This document shows, in pieces, positions 37,000-48,620 of a stretch of 64,000 bases of DNA. The notes beneath the pieces were generated by a model. The model did no database searches, was not told where the DNA came from, and saw only the letters and a program-made list of their open reading frames with translations. Location of the stretch: positions 7,426,062-7,490,061 of the forward strand of contig NC_134367.1 of assembly GCF_035582795.1 (NCBI RefSeq). The letters are read 5' to 3'. Position 1 is the first letter of the stretch; each line of letters begins with the position of its first letter. This DNA comes from Mycteria americana (taxonomy: Eukaryota > Chordata > Aves > Ciconiiformes > Ciconiidae). The translations under genes were made by a program, and so were the position numbers.

Positions 37000-38290
37000 C
37001 TCAACCATTTTATTTCACATGACTGTCCCCCAAAGAGAGAAAATACATGCACACTTATTTTCTTTATTTGACAAATCTTTAATTAGAAATTCAGACTTTT
37101 CTGTATTATAAAATTTCACAGGCTGATAAATCTTGGCAGGTTATAGAGAGAATATTTTTTTCTATGAACTTAATATAAAAGTTAAAATAAATAACAGCAT
37201 TCATCAGATTATCTCTCCCCCCCTACTATGTTACCTTTTACAAAAAAGCCTATAGTCATCAACTTTTATTTAAAAATCATAGATGTATATTGCAGCCTTT
37301 TATGACTTGAAAGGATGATATTAATAGTTGATGATTTATTAATCATTTTCTGTGACTCTGACAGGCAGGAGTGGAAATGCAGCAGGCTTGGATCTAAACC
37401 CATACATGGAATTTTAATGTTCTGAACTCAGCAAAACAACTATCTGCAGGGGAGCGCATAGTCAAATTTAATGGTTATAACACTGTGTTTTTAAAAAAGG
37501 AAAATCCAAGTATTAATTAGCATTAAAACATTAAAATAGATTACACGGTAAAGCTTGCAATGTTACATACATTTTTTGCACCAGGGTGCTGCTAACATTG
37601 TGCTGGTGTGTTGTGCTGTCTATGAGGTATGGGCATGCCTATGAACCAGGACTCTCCAGCTGAACGCGGCAGGGCTTCCATTCACAAGAGACTGGCATGA
37701 AGAGACTTTGAGTAAAGGCGCAAGACTGTAACCTGGACTTTTTTATAGAACTGCATTAAATGACACGATCACTACTTAACTCAACCATGCACCGACATGC
37801 GAGGGTACTTGAAAAAAGCCCAAAGTTTGTTTACTGTGTGTTTACAAAGCAGCTGCTTCCCTGGAAAGAAGTGTCCAAGCGATGAAATGAAATCTCATGT
37901 GAAAAATGAATATACAGTATCGACAGTAACTTATGTTCCTCATTAAAATTATGAACAGCTTATCATTCATATCTAATTAATAGAACAGAGTCTAAAGTCT
38001 GTGATTTTGTATCTATTTTGCATAGTCCATTTAATACCCGGTATTTTCTTGCTTGCATGATTAGTGTCTAAAAGAAACAGTTAAATAAATACACAGTCAT
38101 TTACATAATGTCACAGTTTATTTAAAGCATTTTGAAGCTGAAATGATGAAAAGATGACTGGGTAAATTACTTGGCAAACTGCACATAATTTATTACTACA
38201 CTAAGTAAGTATATTGCACTGTCTAAAATAGTCACTGTTAAATTACCAACTTTTAGACACTGTCTAGATAATTTTCTGTGATTTTGCCCT
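37000..38290. promoter_or_regulatory. AT-rich block with homeodomain-like motifs; candidate conserved non-coding sequence
   Basis: This stretch has no repeat I recognise and is dense in TAAT-type sites, for example CTTTAATTAGAAATT (about 37077), GATTTATTAATCATT (about 37334), GTATTAATTAGCATT (about 37510) and ATCTAATTAATAG (about 37971). Many deeply conserved enhancers look like this, but conservation cannot be judged from one genome. Confidence 0.25.
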
Positions 38291-39844
38291 CCCCCCTCAC
38301 CAAACTACAAATAAATATACAGTTTTAAGTCTGGATTTTAATGGAAGCCCTACTGAAAATAATTAATTGTTGTCATCCCAAGGTCAGGATCAGCAATGAA
38401 TATATCAATAATGCAGCTCTTCTTGTTAGACGCTTCATTGCTGATTCCTCTGTACGTATCCATACCTGTTCTGAGGTGCATTTGTCAACACATTCTCAGA
38501 TTTCTCTTTCAGCAGGCTTGTTCCAAAGCCCACTGAAGCTCATAAAAATATTCTTCTTGTTGCTAGGCTTCGGGCAGGTCTCATATATACCCCATCCTCA
38601 TCTTTGTAGTTTTCCTGCTACTACCTGGAAATAAGTTTTGCTAGATATTTGGCTGTACCCATTATTTTGTCTGTTGGCTTCCATCCCCAGAGGAGATGTA
38701 CTCCAAAGAAATGCCTTCAGAATCACAGAGGACTTATTCACCGCACCTCACCTCTGCAATTGCAAGATCTATGCCTGAACTAGACCTCCTGAGCTTCCTT
38801 GTCATCAACAGAAAGAAGTAGGTACTTTTAGGGCACACTTCATTTGTCCTGGGTTTTCGTCACCTTTGTTATGATACAATGGATTGTGCCCAGGAAATGC
38901 TTATTTCTGTCTCTTGGCCAAACACGGACTCTACAGATGTCCTTATTTTGGTCAGAAGAATCCCAGGCTCTCATGTTGGAGTCTTGGTTTGTATTTATAT
39001 TCTTGGGTTGGAGGTTTTAAAAGCAGTCATTATTTACTTGTCAACTCTGATCAAGGTCAGACGAAGTTTAACTGCAGAAGCCAGTGAGGTTGTTTAGCTC
39101 AAACATACTGAAAAGTCTGATTTTAACACTTTTCAGGAAAGTGCCACCTTGAAATTGCACATAGGTTCCTAACCACATGATCTGCTGGAGGATGAATCTG
39201 TCTTAGCTAAGAAAATACAGCTGGATAGGAGATTCCATCAAGAAAATAGAATGAAATTGGGATCTCTTTTTTTGCTAACTAATCATAATCAAAAGAATCA
39301 ACATTATGGTGTGCAGGAGGTTTGGCTAAACATACAGATGCATTTCAAGCTCTTCCACATGTTTCAAAATGCTGAATGTTTCATAACTAGAAGTACTGTA
39401 TACTTAAAAAATAAGACAAATCTTATGTATAGGAACTTTTGATGTTAATGAGACTGAAGTTTGGGCTTCATTGTGCTGGTGTTCAATTTCAAACATGAAA
39501 TTGAAGAGTTTTGAGTTCAGAAGATAACTTCATGTAATAAATGCAATGCAGTCTCCCTTCCTAATTTATGTCTGAAATTCAAAAAGAACAAGGAAAGGTC
39601 AAAATAAAATAGATCAGAAAGCATGGAATTATCTCCTCTTTGTCCTGAAATTATCAGTAACTGAATGGATATTGGGAAAGATTTGGACTCAAAATATAAG
39701 ATCGATGGAAGTGATATTACCCTGGAGATTATGGTAGCATTTGTCCTTGTATTGCTGTTCAATATGTCTACCTCTGTATAACAGGTTATGGTTACTTATA
39801 TTTCAGTCAAGTAATACCAATAATTTTGGAAATAGCCCACTCTC

Positions 39845-39930
39845 GTCCCCCCTGTAGCTGATGCAAAAACCTGCTGAAGTCAAAGGGAGCATTTCCAACA
39901 GTTTCAGGACGCTGTGGAGCAATCCTCGGT
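39845..39930. repeat. Possible ancient amniote repeat fragment
   Basis: CTGCTGAAGTCAAAGGGAGC and the following GTTTCAGGACGC block resemble the 'TGAAGTCAATGGGAGC' type sequence common in old amniote repeats. The family is not identified. Confidence 0.3.
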
Positions 39931-41411
39931 GCAAGCAAGTGAAATACAAATCGTGACAGAATGAGCAGAAGTAGGAGCCTGTATCCAAAAGGACTCAAGT
40001 CTCAAAAGCTATCAAGTAACTAATCCTCTTATAAGCTTTTTCAGGAGTCAAACCATTTGATGTTCATATATTCTAGTGATGGTCATGTCATGAAAGCATG
40101 CATAGAGCCTCACAAACAGCTGTTCAGCAAGCACTAGGCACACTACCCTTATGAGAGCATGATCTAAATGACATTACTAAAACACTGGACATTTTAATGC
40201 TCAGTAGTAACTAATATTGGGAAATGCTGGAGCACCGAAACAGAAAACTACGAGCTCCTCCTTTATGGCGTGCATTGCATTCTGTTTGAATGATGCATGA
40301 GACGTCACACTTTGTAACGCGTGTGCTGAGAAAGCAGAACCATTTGCTGATTCATACTGTAAATTTTCATCCTTATGGAGCATGAACTAAACTCTGGGTC
40401 ATGAGCTAGTAGAATCTATCATTTGATTACAAACAACTCTTTAAATATATACATATACACATAAAATAAATGAATCATTTATTTACACTTGGCAATAAAA
40501 CATGAGGTTGCTCATCCATTATTTATCCCTGCAGTGGAAAACAAGAATAGGGATGTAAAATTTCACTGAAACTTTTCTTGCTTGTGCTGTACAACACTGT
40601 GTTCTGAAATAAAATCCCTGGTGTCCCTCCTCCCTTAAATTTTGATCCAGAGCAATCAGCAAAACTGCTGCATAGATGGGAAAATGCATGGTGCTCCTTC
40701 CCCAGGCTTTCAGGAACAGAAGAAATGGTATCTTGCTCCTTTATTTTTGCTATCATCTTTTTTCAGTTTCTCTGTTGAGCATAGTCTAATTCCACTTGCC
40801 ACAAGAGAAAACCTAAGACAATTATGAAAGTAAGAGGGACATGTGAGGGCTGAATTTCTGCTCATTTTTTTTGCCACAAAAAATCCATCGTAAATCTGTT
40901 AACTTATATTTTAACAATACTGGAGAGATATTACATAAGTAGTACAGTGTGGGAGATTTCATGGGCAACTATTACCAGCACTGTCTCGTTATTTCTTCTG
41001 CCTCACTCTGTGTCTTTATCCATCTGCCCTCCCCAGGGTTGTAGCTGCCTTGGTGCAATCTTCAGGTTTTTTTGTTTCAAGACAGCCTAGACAGTGGAGC
41101 CCTACGAGCTCTGCTGTACAGCTAATGCATCAGCACAAAACAGTTTCTGTCTTTGGAAATTGTTGTTTTATCAGCACTTGCTTTTATTGCAAATTGGGAT
41201 TAAAAGTAGGATTTTACTGTTCCTATTGTTATTTAATGTATAGTGATTATTATTCTTAATTTTATTCTTAAATCCTGGAAGGGATGGATTTAGAAATATT
41301 TCATTTTGGTGTGTTTGAAATGGGATGGAGCGTTTTAATATTTCAGCCTCACAATATTTTGTTTCAGTTTGTTGAACTTATTCAGATTCTTTCAGTTCTT
41401 ATCCTTGGGAC

Positions 41412-41640
41412 ATTAAACTATAATTCCCTGTCAGGGCACACTGTCTCCTCTTAGGCGTTATAGCTTAGCATCCTGACTGGCTCGGAGCTGGGCTACCTCT
41501 CCCACAAGGCCAACGCAAGTCCCCTGGGATGCAATGCTCCTGTGACCCCTTTCTTAAGGGGGACTTATAGATACGCCACCTTGGCTCTGCATGAGATGTA
41601 CGGTTTGGCTGTAGAGTCTGACCAATACATGGTGGAGAAA
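41412..41640. repeat. Possible ancient amniote repeat
   Basis: AAACTATAATTCCCTG, CTCCCACAAGGC, CCTGGGATGCAATGC and GCATGAGATGTACGG recall the 'actacaactcccatgatgca' and 'catgggagatgtagt' blocks of an old non-coding repeat in reptiles and birds. The match is from memory and weak. Confidence 0.3.
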
Positions 41641-42304
41641 TGGACCTTTGTACAATAACTCTTACAAGGTACTGAATATCATCAGCAAATGGGGTTTAAT
41701 GCTGAGCTGATGTTGAGGAGGTAGGTACTGCACGTGATTTGGGAAATCTTACCAGCTCTGCTCATGGTTAAAAGCCTTGATGGGAGCAGAAACTCCACTT
41801 CTGCCTTGAGAACTTGACAAGAGCTCAACCAAGGAGTCTTCCCGCCTGTGGCCACTGTATTCAGTATTTGATCTTTGTTCAAATTTTACACAGAGAAAAC
41901 TTCCTAGGTTATGTTGCTGAGTGCAATGCCATGTAAGACATACCTATAATAAATGAAAAACTGATCTCTCAGCAGCTCTTTTCACAAAGAATTGGTCTTG
42001 ACTGTGTGCAAATACACATGCAGAAATTTACACACTCCTCTCAGGGCAAGAGATGTTTGCACTGCCAGCACGTGAATAATTGTATCCTTCTATGCAGAAA
42101 AAAGTTTTCGACAGCTAGCAGAGCAAACCTGCCTTGTCCAGGAGAACCTTGTTTCGGAGTTAGGCAGAGGATTTATACTTTATTTACAGCCATGCAAAAG
42201 CATTCATGCAAATAGTACAGCCATGCAAAGCGTTCACACTATGGGCCATGTGCAAAAGCAGGGGTGTGCACATTGAGGAGCACATGAATGGCTTTCAAAG
42301 AGGC

Positions 42305-42348
42305 ATAATCTCTCACAGGACAAAATATAATCTCTCACAGGACAAAAT
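42305..42348. repeat. 22-bp perfect tandem duplication
   Basis: Positions 42305-42326 and 42327-42348 are identical; each contains ATCTCTCACAGGACAAAAT. Just upstream, two similar ACAGCCATGCAAA segments (about 42187 and 42218) suggest repeated slippage in this area. Confidence 0.9.
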
Positions 42349-44161
42349 AATTCAGTGTATTCACTCAACACAACTTACAACTCCTTCAAGAAGCTGCTCA
42401 TGAAGACTGAGTCTAACAACGTCCTCTTATCTGTTGCTATCTACCCTCCAACTCTTGTTATCTACTGTATCTTCCTTCACCTCCTCTATACACTCTTCAC
42501 TGCGGTATCTGACATTCCATGTTTTATCTCTGCTCTGGCTACATCAAGGCATTCTATTTCTAGGGCTGCCAGTCCATCAGTTTTCACAGCTACTAAAATC
42601 ACATAAAAAGAAAGAAATTTCTGATATGCTCTTATCCAAAAGCCTCAGATCTGGCTCTTCACACAGTGTAGAAATTTTGAATTCTTTGGTTGCTATTGAT
42701 CTTAGAGAAATTAATGGTATCTGGACATAATAACCCAAGAGCAATACATCACGTCATAAGTTTTCTGTCTGCCATTCCTAATGACCCTGTGGATGTATTT
42801 ATTGTGTTGTCAAGTTTCTTAGATCCCTGTGCTCTGCACAGTCCCCTCATTTTTCAAAGGTTTTAGTTTATGATGCTGATTGTGCCAGAGATGCCTGTAA
42901 AAATACATTCTTGATAGTGGTTTTTGGTGTAGAACGAGTTTTTCTCTTCTGTCTGCTTTATCTAATTAAAAAGTAGGCTCCTGTTTTGCTTTGCTCTGCT
43001 TAAACTTCATTGAGTTTCAGGACACAGTGAAAAATTTACTGTTTCTTGGCTTATTCAGCTAAAAGGTATTCAGTGACTTGACATTCTTTGTTCTGCTCTT
43101 ATTTATGTGGTTTTCAGCTTCTGACATCAAGCATTCAGATCCAGTTGTTCCCAAACTACAAAACAGAAGTCGGAAGCGCAAATCATATGAGGGCACAGTT
43201 TTGCACCTAATCTCAAAGTTTGTGGTGAGAGAAACCAAATCCCTGGATCCAGATTGTCTCCACTTGGGAATGACCTAAATGACAGTGTGGATGTGGTTTA
43301 TTTCTCAGATAAGCGAGTCTGTAATTCTAAGGTGTAATCCAAAGATTATGGCTGCATGCTGAGTGCTCTTAAGTCATCAGTGAGATCTCTGAAACAACTC
43401 CTGATGACCTGAGACGTGTCCTGCAGAACACCTGCAGAACAAAGGGGAGGAGGGCAATGTGCTGCCTGAATATTAAAAAGCCCTCATTTGTAGGGGTTCT
43501 CTGCTTTAGCTCATGCAGGAGGGGCTTTTGTAAAGAGAATTTAATTCCTTCTCAACTACATATGCCCCTTGCCTCCGCTCCACTTACATGCAATTTCCAC
43601 AGGCATGTTCTGTCTGTTTCCTAAAGCATTTTCATTTTGAGCACTTAAACTGTGTTGTAATCAAAATTAAATTTTTGCTTGGATTTATCTTTCAGAGTAC
43701 AGACTTATAGTTTTTGAGTAGCTGATCATGCAAGTGGGTCAGCTTGTGTGGAGCTCTATATAATGTGACTGATTTCAGTGAGTATCTGTCTGGATCTAGG
43801 GAACAGGACTGAGCTTTTCCTTCCCATTAAGTGAAGGCAGAAGGTTGAGACCTCAAAGGAATTCCAGCAAGATTTAAAAACAAAAAACTCTTTAAGTTGA
43901 CTTTACCTGTATCAGTAGTGGAAACTATACCTACGTTATTGATGAATGATTTTTTTAAAAAGATTAATGCATTTGTAACTGGCTTTGCTTTCCATTTCCT
44001 CCTGCAATCCACTCTTCAATTTGGTCTATTTCAGTTTTATTTCTAGGCAATTTCACATTTTTTGGGTTCTCCCATTAACACTAAGATGGCCAGGATATTC
44101 AAGCACATCTAAGGATTTTTAAGTCCTTGATTAGATATCCCTTACGGGGTACAAAAGTGGT

Positions 44162-44370
44162 GAAAGTACAAGCTCTGAAAAACTGGCCTCTTGAAGCTCT
44201 CAGTCTGGGGAGCTCCACTAATGAGGCAACCTCAAAGGTGCTGTACAGCCAGGCTTTTCAAAGACTTTAGAAGATAAAAGTATGTTTCTGCTAGATTTTT
44301 AAAAGCTCCTAAGCAGTGAGCCTCAATGGGAGCTAAGCACCATCTTTAGGTATCTCTTAAAAAATCTGCC
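44162..44370. repeat. Possible ancient amniote repeat
   Basis: CTTTTCAAAGACTTTAG, TTTTAAAAGCTCCTAAGCAG, CCTCAATGGGAGCTAAGCAC and CTTAAAAAATCTGCC follow in the order known from an old repeat whose consensus reads like 'aaaagctcctaa...tcaatgggagctaagcacct...aaaaatctgg'. Diverged but recognisable. Confidence 0.45.
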
Positions 44371-46229
44371 TGATTTCCTGACTTTTGTAGACATCGGCCA
44401 CTTTGGGTCATTAGTGCTTTATGGAGGTTGCTTATACTTCTGCCACTGTTTTTTCAAGGGGTTTTCTGTTACATTGGATCTTCTATTTTGGTTCGGCCAC
44501 ATCTATTTTTAGCAAGTCAACACATGAATCACATTTCCATGAATCAGCTGTCAAGGGACTGCTTGTTAGACTTTATGAGCAGGAGATCCCTTACCCTTCT
44601 GCGGTTTTAAGAGAGCTATTCCTCTGGGAATTCCTCAGAATAATTAAAAATTGAAACTTGGCTAATTGAGAACATAAGTGCAAAGTTATGCTAAGGAGAT
44701 GAGCTATTTAAAACAGGACGGCCAGGATGACATGGAAAAATTCTGTTATTTAGAGGCCATTGCTGTAAAATGTCCCAATGAAGTCTTAAGGAAAGAAGGG
44801 CCACCTATGTTTGAATGCCAGGGGGTGAATTAAATGCTTGAAAAATGAGAGAATAATAACATATATAAGTACACAAAAATCATATGCTACCAAGCCGTCA
44901 GTTGTTACCAATTATATTCTATTTAAACTGAGGCTTTTCCATTATAAGGATTTCAGAAAAAATTATGAAACCACCCTTATTTCTATTCCACCCATGTACA
45001 AATTGATTTGGGGAAGAGTTTTAATGTTACAGTGCATTATACATAGAAATGGATACCTTTTCATTTAGAAAGTTGTCTGTCATCTCTGTGGCTGAATATG
45101 GATGGGAAATATGTGCCAGTGTAACTGCCTTTTTATGATCACAGTTATAATCCTAATTTACATCAATAGCCAAATCATTGCTGATAGCAGGAAAAATTAT
45201 TTCAGTGAAAGACTAATTATTTTGCCTGGTGGATGTAGCACAGTACCTCCCAGATGCAACTATGATCTGAACTGTCTGTAAATATCAAACCTTGAATTTA
45301 GCTGCATTTGGAGCTCTCAGTGATCAAGTCCTGCTCTCTGTTGACCTAAAAGCCAAGGACAATGTTGTGGCTGAGCCTAACCGTTACTAATCATATCACG
45401 TACCATAAGAGTTGATGTTGCCTTTCTTACCCTCAGCTATATTTCATAACCGATCACATAAGATATGCCTTGGGGGAAAGGCAAAAAGAAGGCTAAGACA
45501 GTAAAATGAACTATGCAGCTCACCTGCTGAGCCAGGGAGTTGAAACAACCTACGCATCTCCATCCATCACAAGCCTGCAATGTTATCCAGAGGGTGTGGG
45601 GTCTATGTGGAAAGGGGCGACTTGACTGTTTTGGGGTGTTTGAAGCTCTGTGTAGGAGGGAAAGATAGATAGGAAAGCTGGAGAAGACACCAGGGAAGCG
45701 GAGACGTAAAAATAACCAAGACTACAGCCAGACTGGGCGCGTGGTTCCAAAAGATGCCTATGGGAAACTTCTTGTTTTGAACCAGTGGAAAAGAGGGGAC
45801 CTTCTGTGAGCCAGAGAAGCCGCTTCCTCCTGCCTGGAGGCAGTGTCTTTTGCATACCTCGTACGTGAAAGAGGAGGACACTGAAGAAATAGCTGAATTC
45901 TTTATCAATTTCTCCTACCAACAGAAATGGCTGCAACCTCCAAAATTTGGATAATTGCCAGGAAGGGAAATAAAAAAAAACCCTTAAAGCTCTAAAAACA
46001 GATCTACTCTTCTCAATTTCTATTAATCTTTTTGTTTGCTGGTGTTAGACATTATATATGTAGGAAAGGAGTGAGTTTTCCCCTGCCTTATGCAGTTGTA
46101 GATTTACTAATATGCTGAGGGCTGTGGACTCCTTTGGAGTCATTCTCTTTTAAGATGTACGCTGAGAAAATTATTAAGACTGCAAACTTCCAGCCGTTTG
46201 TTGAGAGATACTTGCAAGCATCTTGCAAG

Positions 46230-46300
46230 TATGCAAGATATGGTATGAAAGATATGCAAGATATGGTATGAAAAGGTATGCAAGATAAGGTATGAAAATG
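46230..46300. repeat. 23-24 bp tandem repeat, three copies
   Basis: Units at 46230-46252, 46253-46276 and 46277-46300 share TATGCAAGATATGGTATGAA with a one-base change in the third. They begin at the end of a near-palindrome (46210-46230) made of ACTTGCAAG and CTTGCAAGT. Confidence 0.85.
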
Positions 46301-48299
46301 CTGCATAACTCTGAAACTATTCTGAAAATGCTAGAGCTTGGAGAGATTTTCTAGAATAGCAGTTCTGTATTGCCACAGGTGCACATTTTATTGAGTAGTC
46401 CTAAGAAAGCTGATGCTTAGCAGTATTTTTCAGGGATTTGGTCAAATCTGTTTCTGCTGACCTCTGCTGACACCATTACCTTCAACCACAAATATTTTAT
46501 TCCTCTAAGTATAATGACTTTGAGCTGGCACAAGAAAGCATTGGCTTCCCAAAATCTCATGGCCCTTTGGCACAGAAGGAACTAAACAAGTTCGGTAAAA
46601 TTTGAGCTGGTCCACACGCACACTCAAGGCATTATATTTTGTCAACTACTTAGAACAGACTATGATCTGTACAGTACAACAGAACAGAGGCAGAGAGATA
46701 TGAGCCATATTTACCTTATCTGTGTATAGAAGAAATACGAGCCTGATGTACATGATCAGTCATAAGTCATAAGGTTTAAATTTACAGTCTTAGTTACTTG
46801 ATCATTATCTTTGACATTATTTCCTCGGCAAGAAAACCCCTTAGATACAAATTTTCAAGTCTATCTGATTGACAGGCTCCAGCATCACATGAACCGAAAA
46901 GAAGGCACTTCAACTAATTTTGATTTGCTCTGAGTTATTTCCTTAACTTTATCATCTGTACACAGAAACATTTAGTCTTCTAACAAGAAGCCAAGAAGAA
47001 ACGGCAGCATGGTTATGATATGACTGCTTCTTTGCATTGCTAAATTTCATTTTTCTCTTTATAGTTTTTTTCCCTCAACCAAGAACAAAGCAAATCCCAT
47101 TTGCAACTGGTCTTTATTGCTGCCTTCGAAGGAATTAAATATCCAGCTGCTTACACTTCAGTAAACTCCTCAAATCCTCCTCAAAGCTCATAAGCACATG
47201 CTTCTCTCCCACAGACACCAGTGAGATGTGAGCCTGTGCTTGAAAGATATGAGCAAAAGTGGGAATATTTATGCTTGTAAAGCTATGTCAGGTTAGAGAT
47301 ACCAGTGTTAGTTGTAGAGGATCTGTGTAAGGGTACTAGTTTGGTTTTGAAAATGGCATAGTTGTGCTGGTGTGATGTTACTCACATGATAGCCTTATTT
47401 CTGAGCAGGAGTGATGAGCTCCAGCACAGTGCCATGCTGACACAGCTTTGTATCTTTGCTTGCAAAGCTGCCTTGTCTTCTCATCCTTGCAGCACTACTC
47501 AGTGTAGAAAGACTCTCTGCAAGGCTATAGGTTTGCACAGATTTTGAATTCAGTAAATATATTCCCTTGCACACAGTAGGATGAGTCTAAGTAACTACGC
47601 TTATATTAGTCAGTGATGTGTCTTCTACTTTATGCCCTGATTTGACTGTTTCCAAGTTTGTCAAACTTGGATTGAAGGCCAAGCGGTTGCAGCCAAAGTG
47701 ATAAGCAGCAAACCAGCAGAGAGGATGTTTCAGGACCTTGGCGTCAAGTTTTGAGAACTATTAAGAGTTACTCCAGGGAAGTGTCAGTGCTGGGAAATCC
47801 CTGAGAACAACTGCAGGATCTGTCACAGAGCATAGGGAAAAGCTGCTGTAAACTGTGATACAGCGCTGATCGCAAGAAGCAACAACTACGTTGTGAGACT
47901 GAGCTCCTCTACTTGCTCCTTCAGCTCAAGGGGACTAAGGACTTTCCACACTGCATCAGTGATTAAGCTCTTAAAATGCCATGGATCTGGAAATAGAGGA
48001 GCAATGCTGTGAAAAATATGTTGCCTTGGCTCATTCCTTCCAGCCCCTCAGTACTCTGGTATCCAGTTCTACCAAATTACACAAAGCAAGAGCATCTGTA
48101 GGATGAAAGTAAAGGGCTTGTGCCCTGGATTTGAAGTCAGTATTTTTGTGTTCTTCTGTCAGGAGTCAGCTGGGTTTCCAGTCTCTTCAGCTGAAGAGTA
48201 GAAAGGATTGCAATGCTTCAGAATGAAAATATAGTAGATGCCCAATATCAGCACAAACTTACACAGTGGATAACATCCAGCATAGAGATGACCTCCTTG

Positions 48300-48620
48300 T
48301 CTATCATTGCTCAAGAAGCGTTATGGGATTCCAACTTAATGTGATAAAACATCATGACAAACATGAAATTCCAAAGCCATCACTCAATGATTATAATTAG
48401 CCCATGGCAAACTGCTCTGAATACTAAAGCAACTATAAAAAGCGAAAATTGTCTTAATTAGCAAATATGCAGAAAACGTGTGAGACTGACTCACAGCTGG
48501 TAAGGCTCCAATTAATCTGGGCCAGATTGAGATGATTAGGAGGGCAGCTCCAATTGTGCAAAGGATGTAAAAGCTGCTAGTGTGGTATTAGTTCTTGTAT
48601 TTTTCCATCCCTGGGCCTGT
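48300..48620. promoter_or_regulatory. Candidate enhancer with clustered TAATTA-type sites
   Basis: Within 200 bases there are TTATAATTAG (48391), GTCTTAATTAGCAAATATGC (48451; a homeodomain site joined to a POU-like half site), CCAATTAATCTGG (48508) and CCAATTGTGCAAAGG (48550). No repeat is recognised and no open frame runs through it. The cluster looks like vertebrate developmental enhancers, but this is inference from motif density only. Confidence 0.3.

Larger units (their letters stand above)
38291..48299. other. Gene-free stretch with old repeats
   Basis: About 10 kb with no supported gene. It contains possible ancient repeats at 39845-39930, 41412-41640 and 44162-44370, tandem duplications at 42305-42348 and 46230-46300, and a perfect hairpin at 47652-47670. 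Open frames are short and overlap on both strands. Confidence 0.5.
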
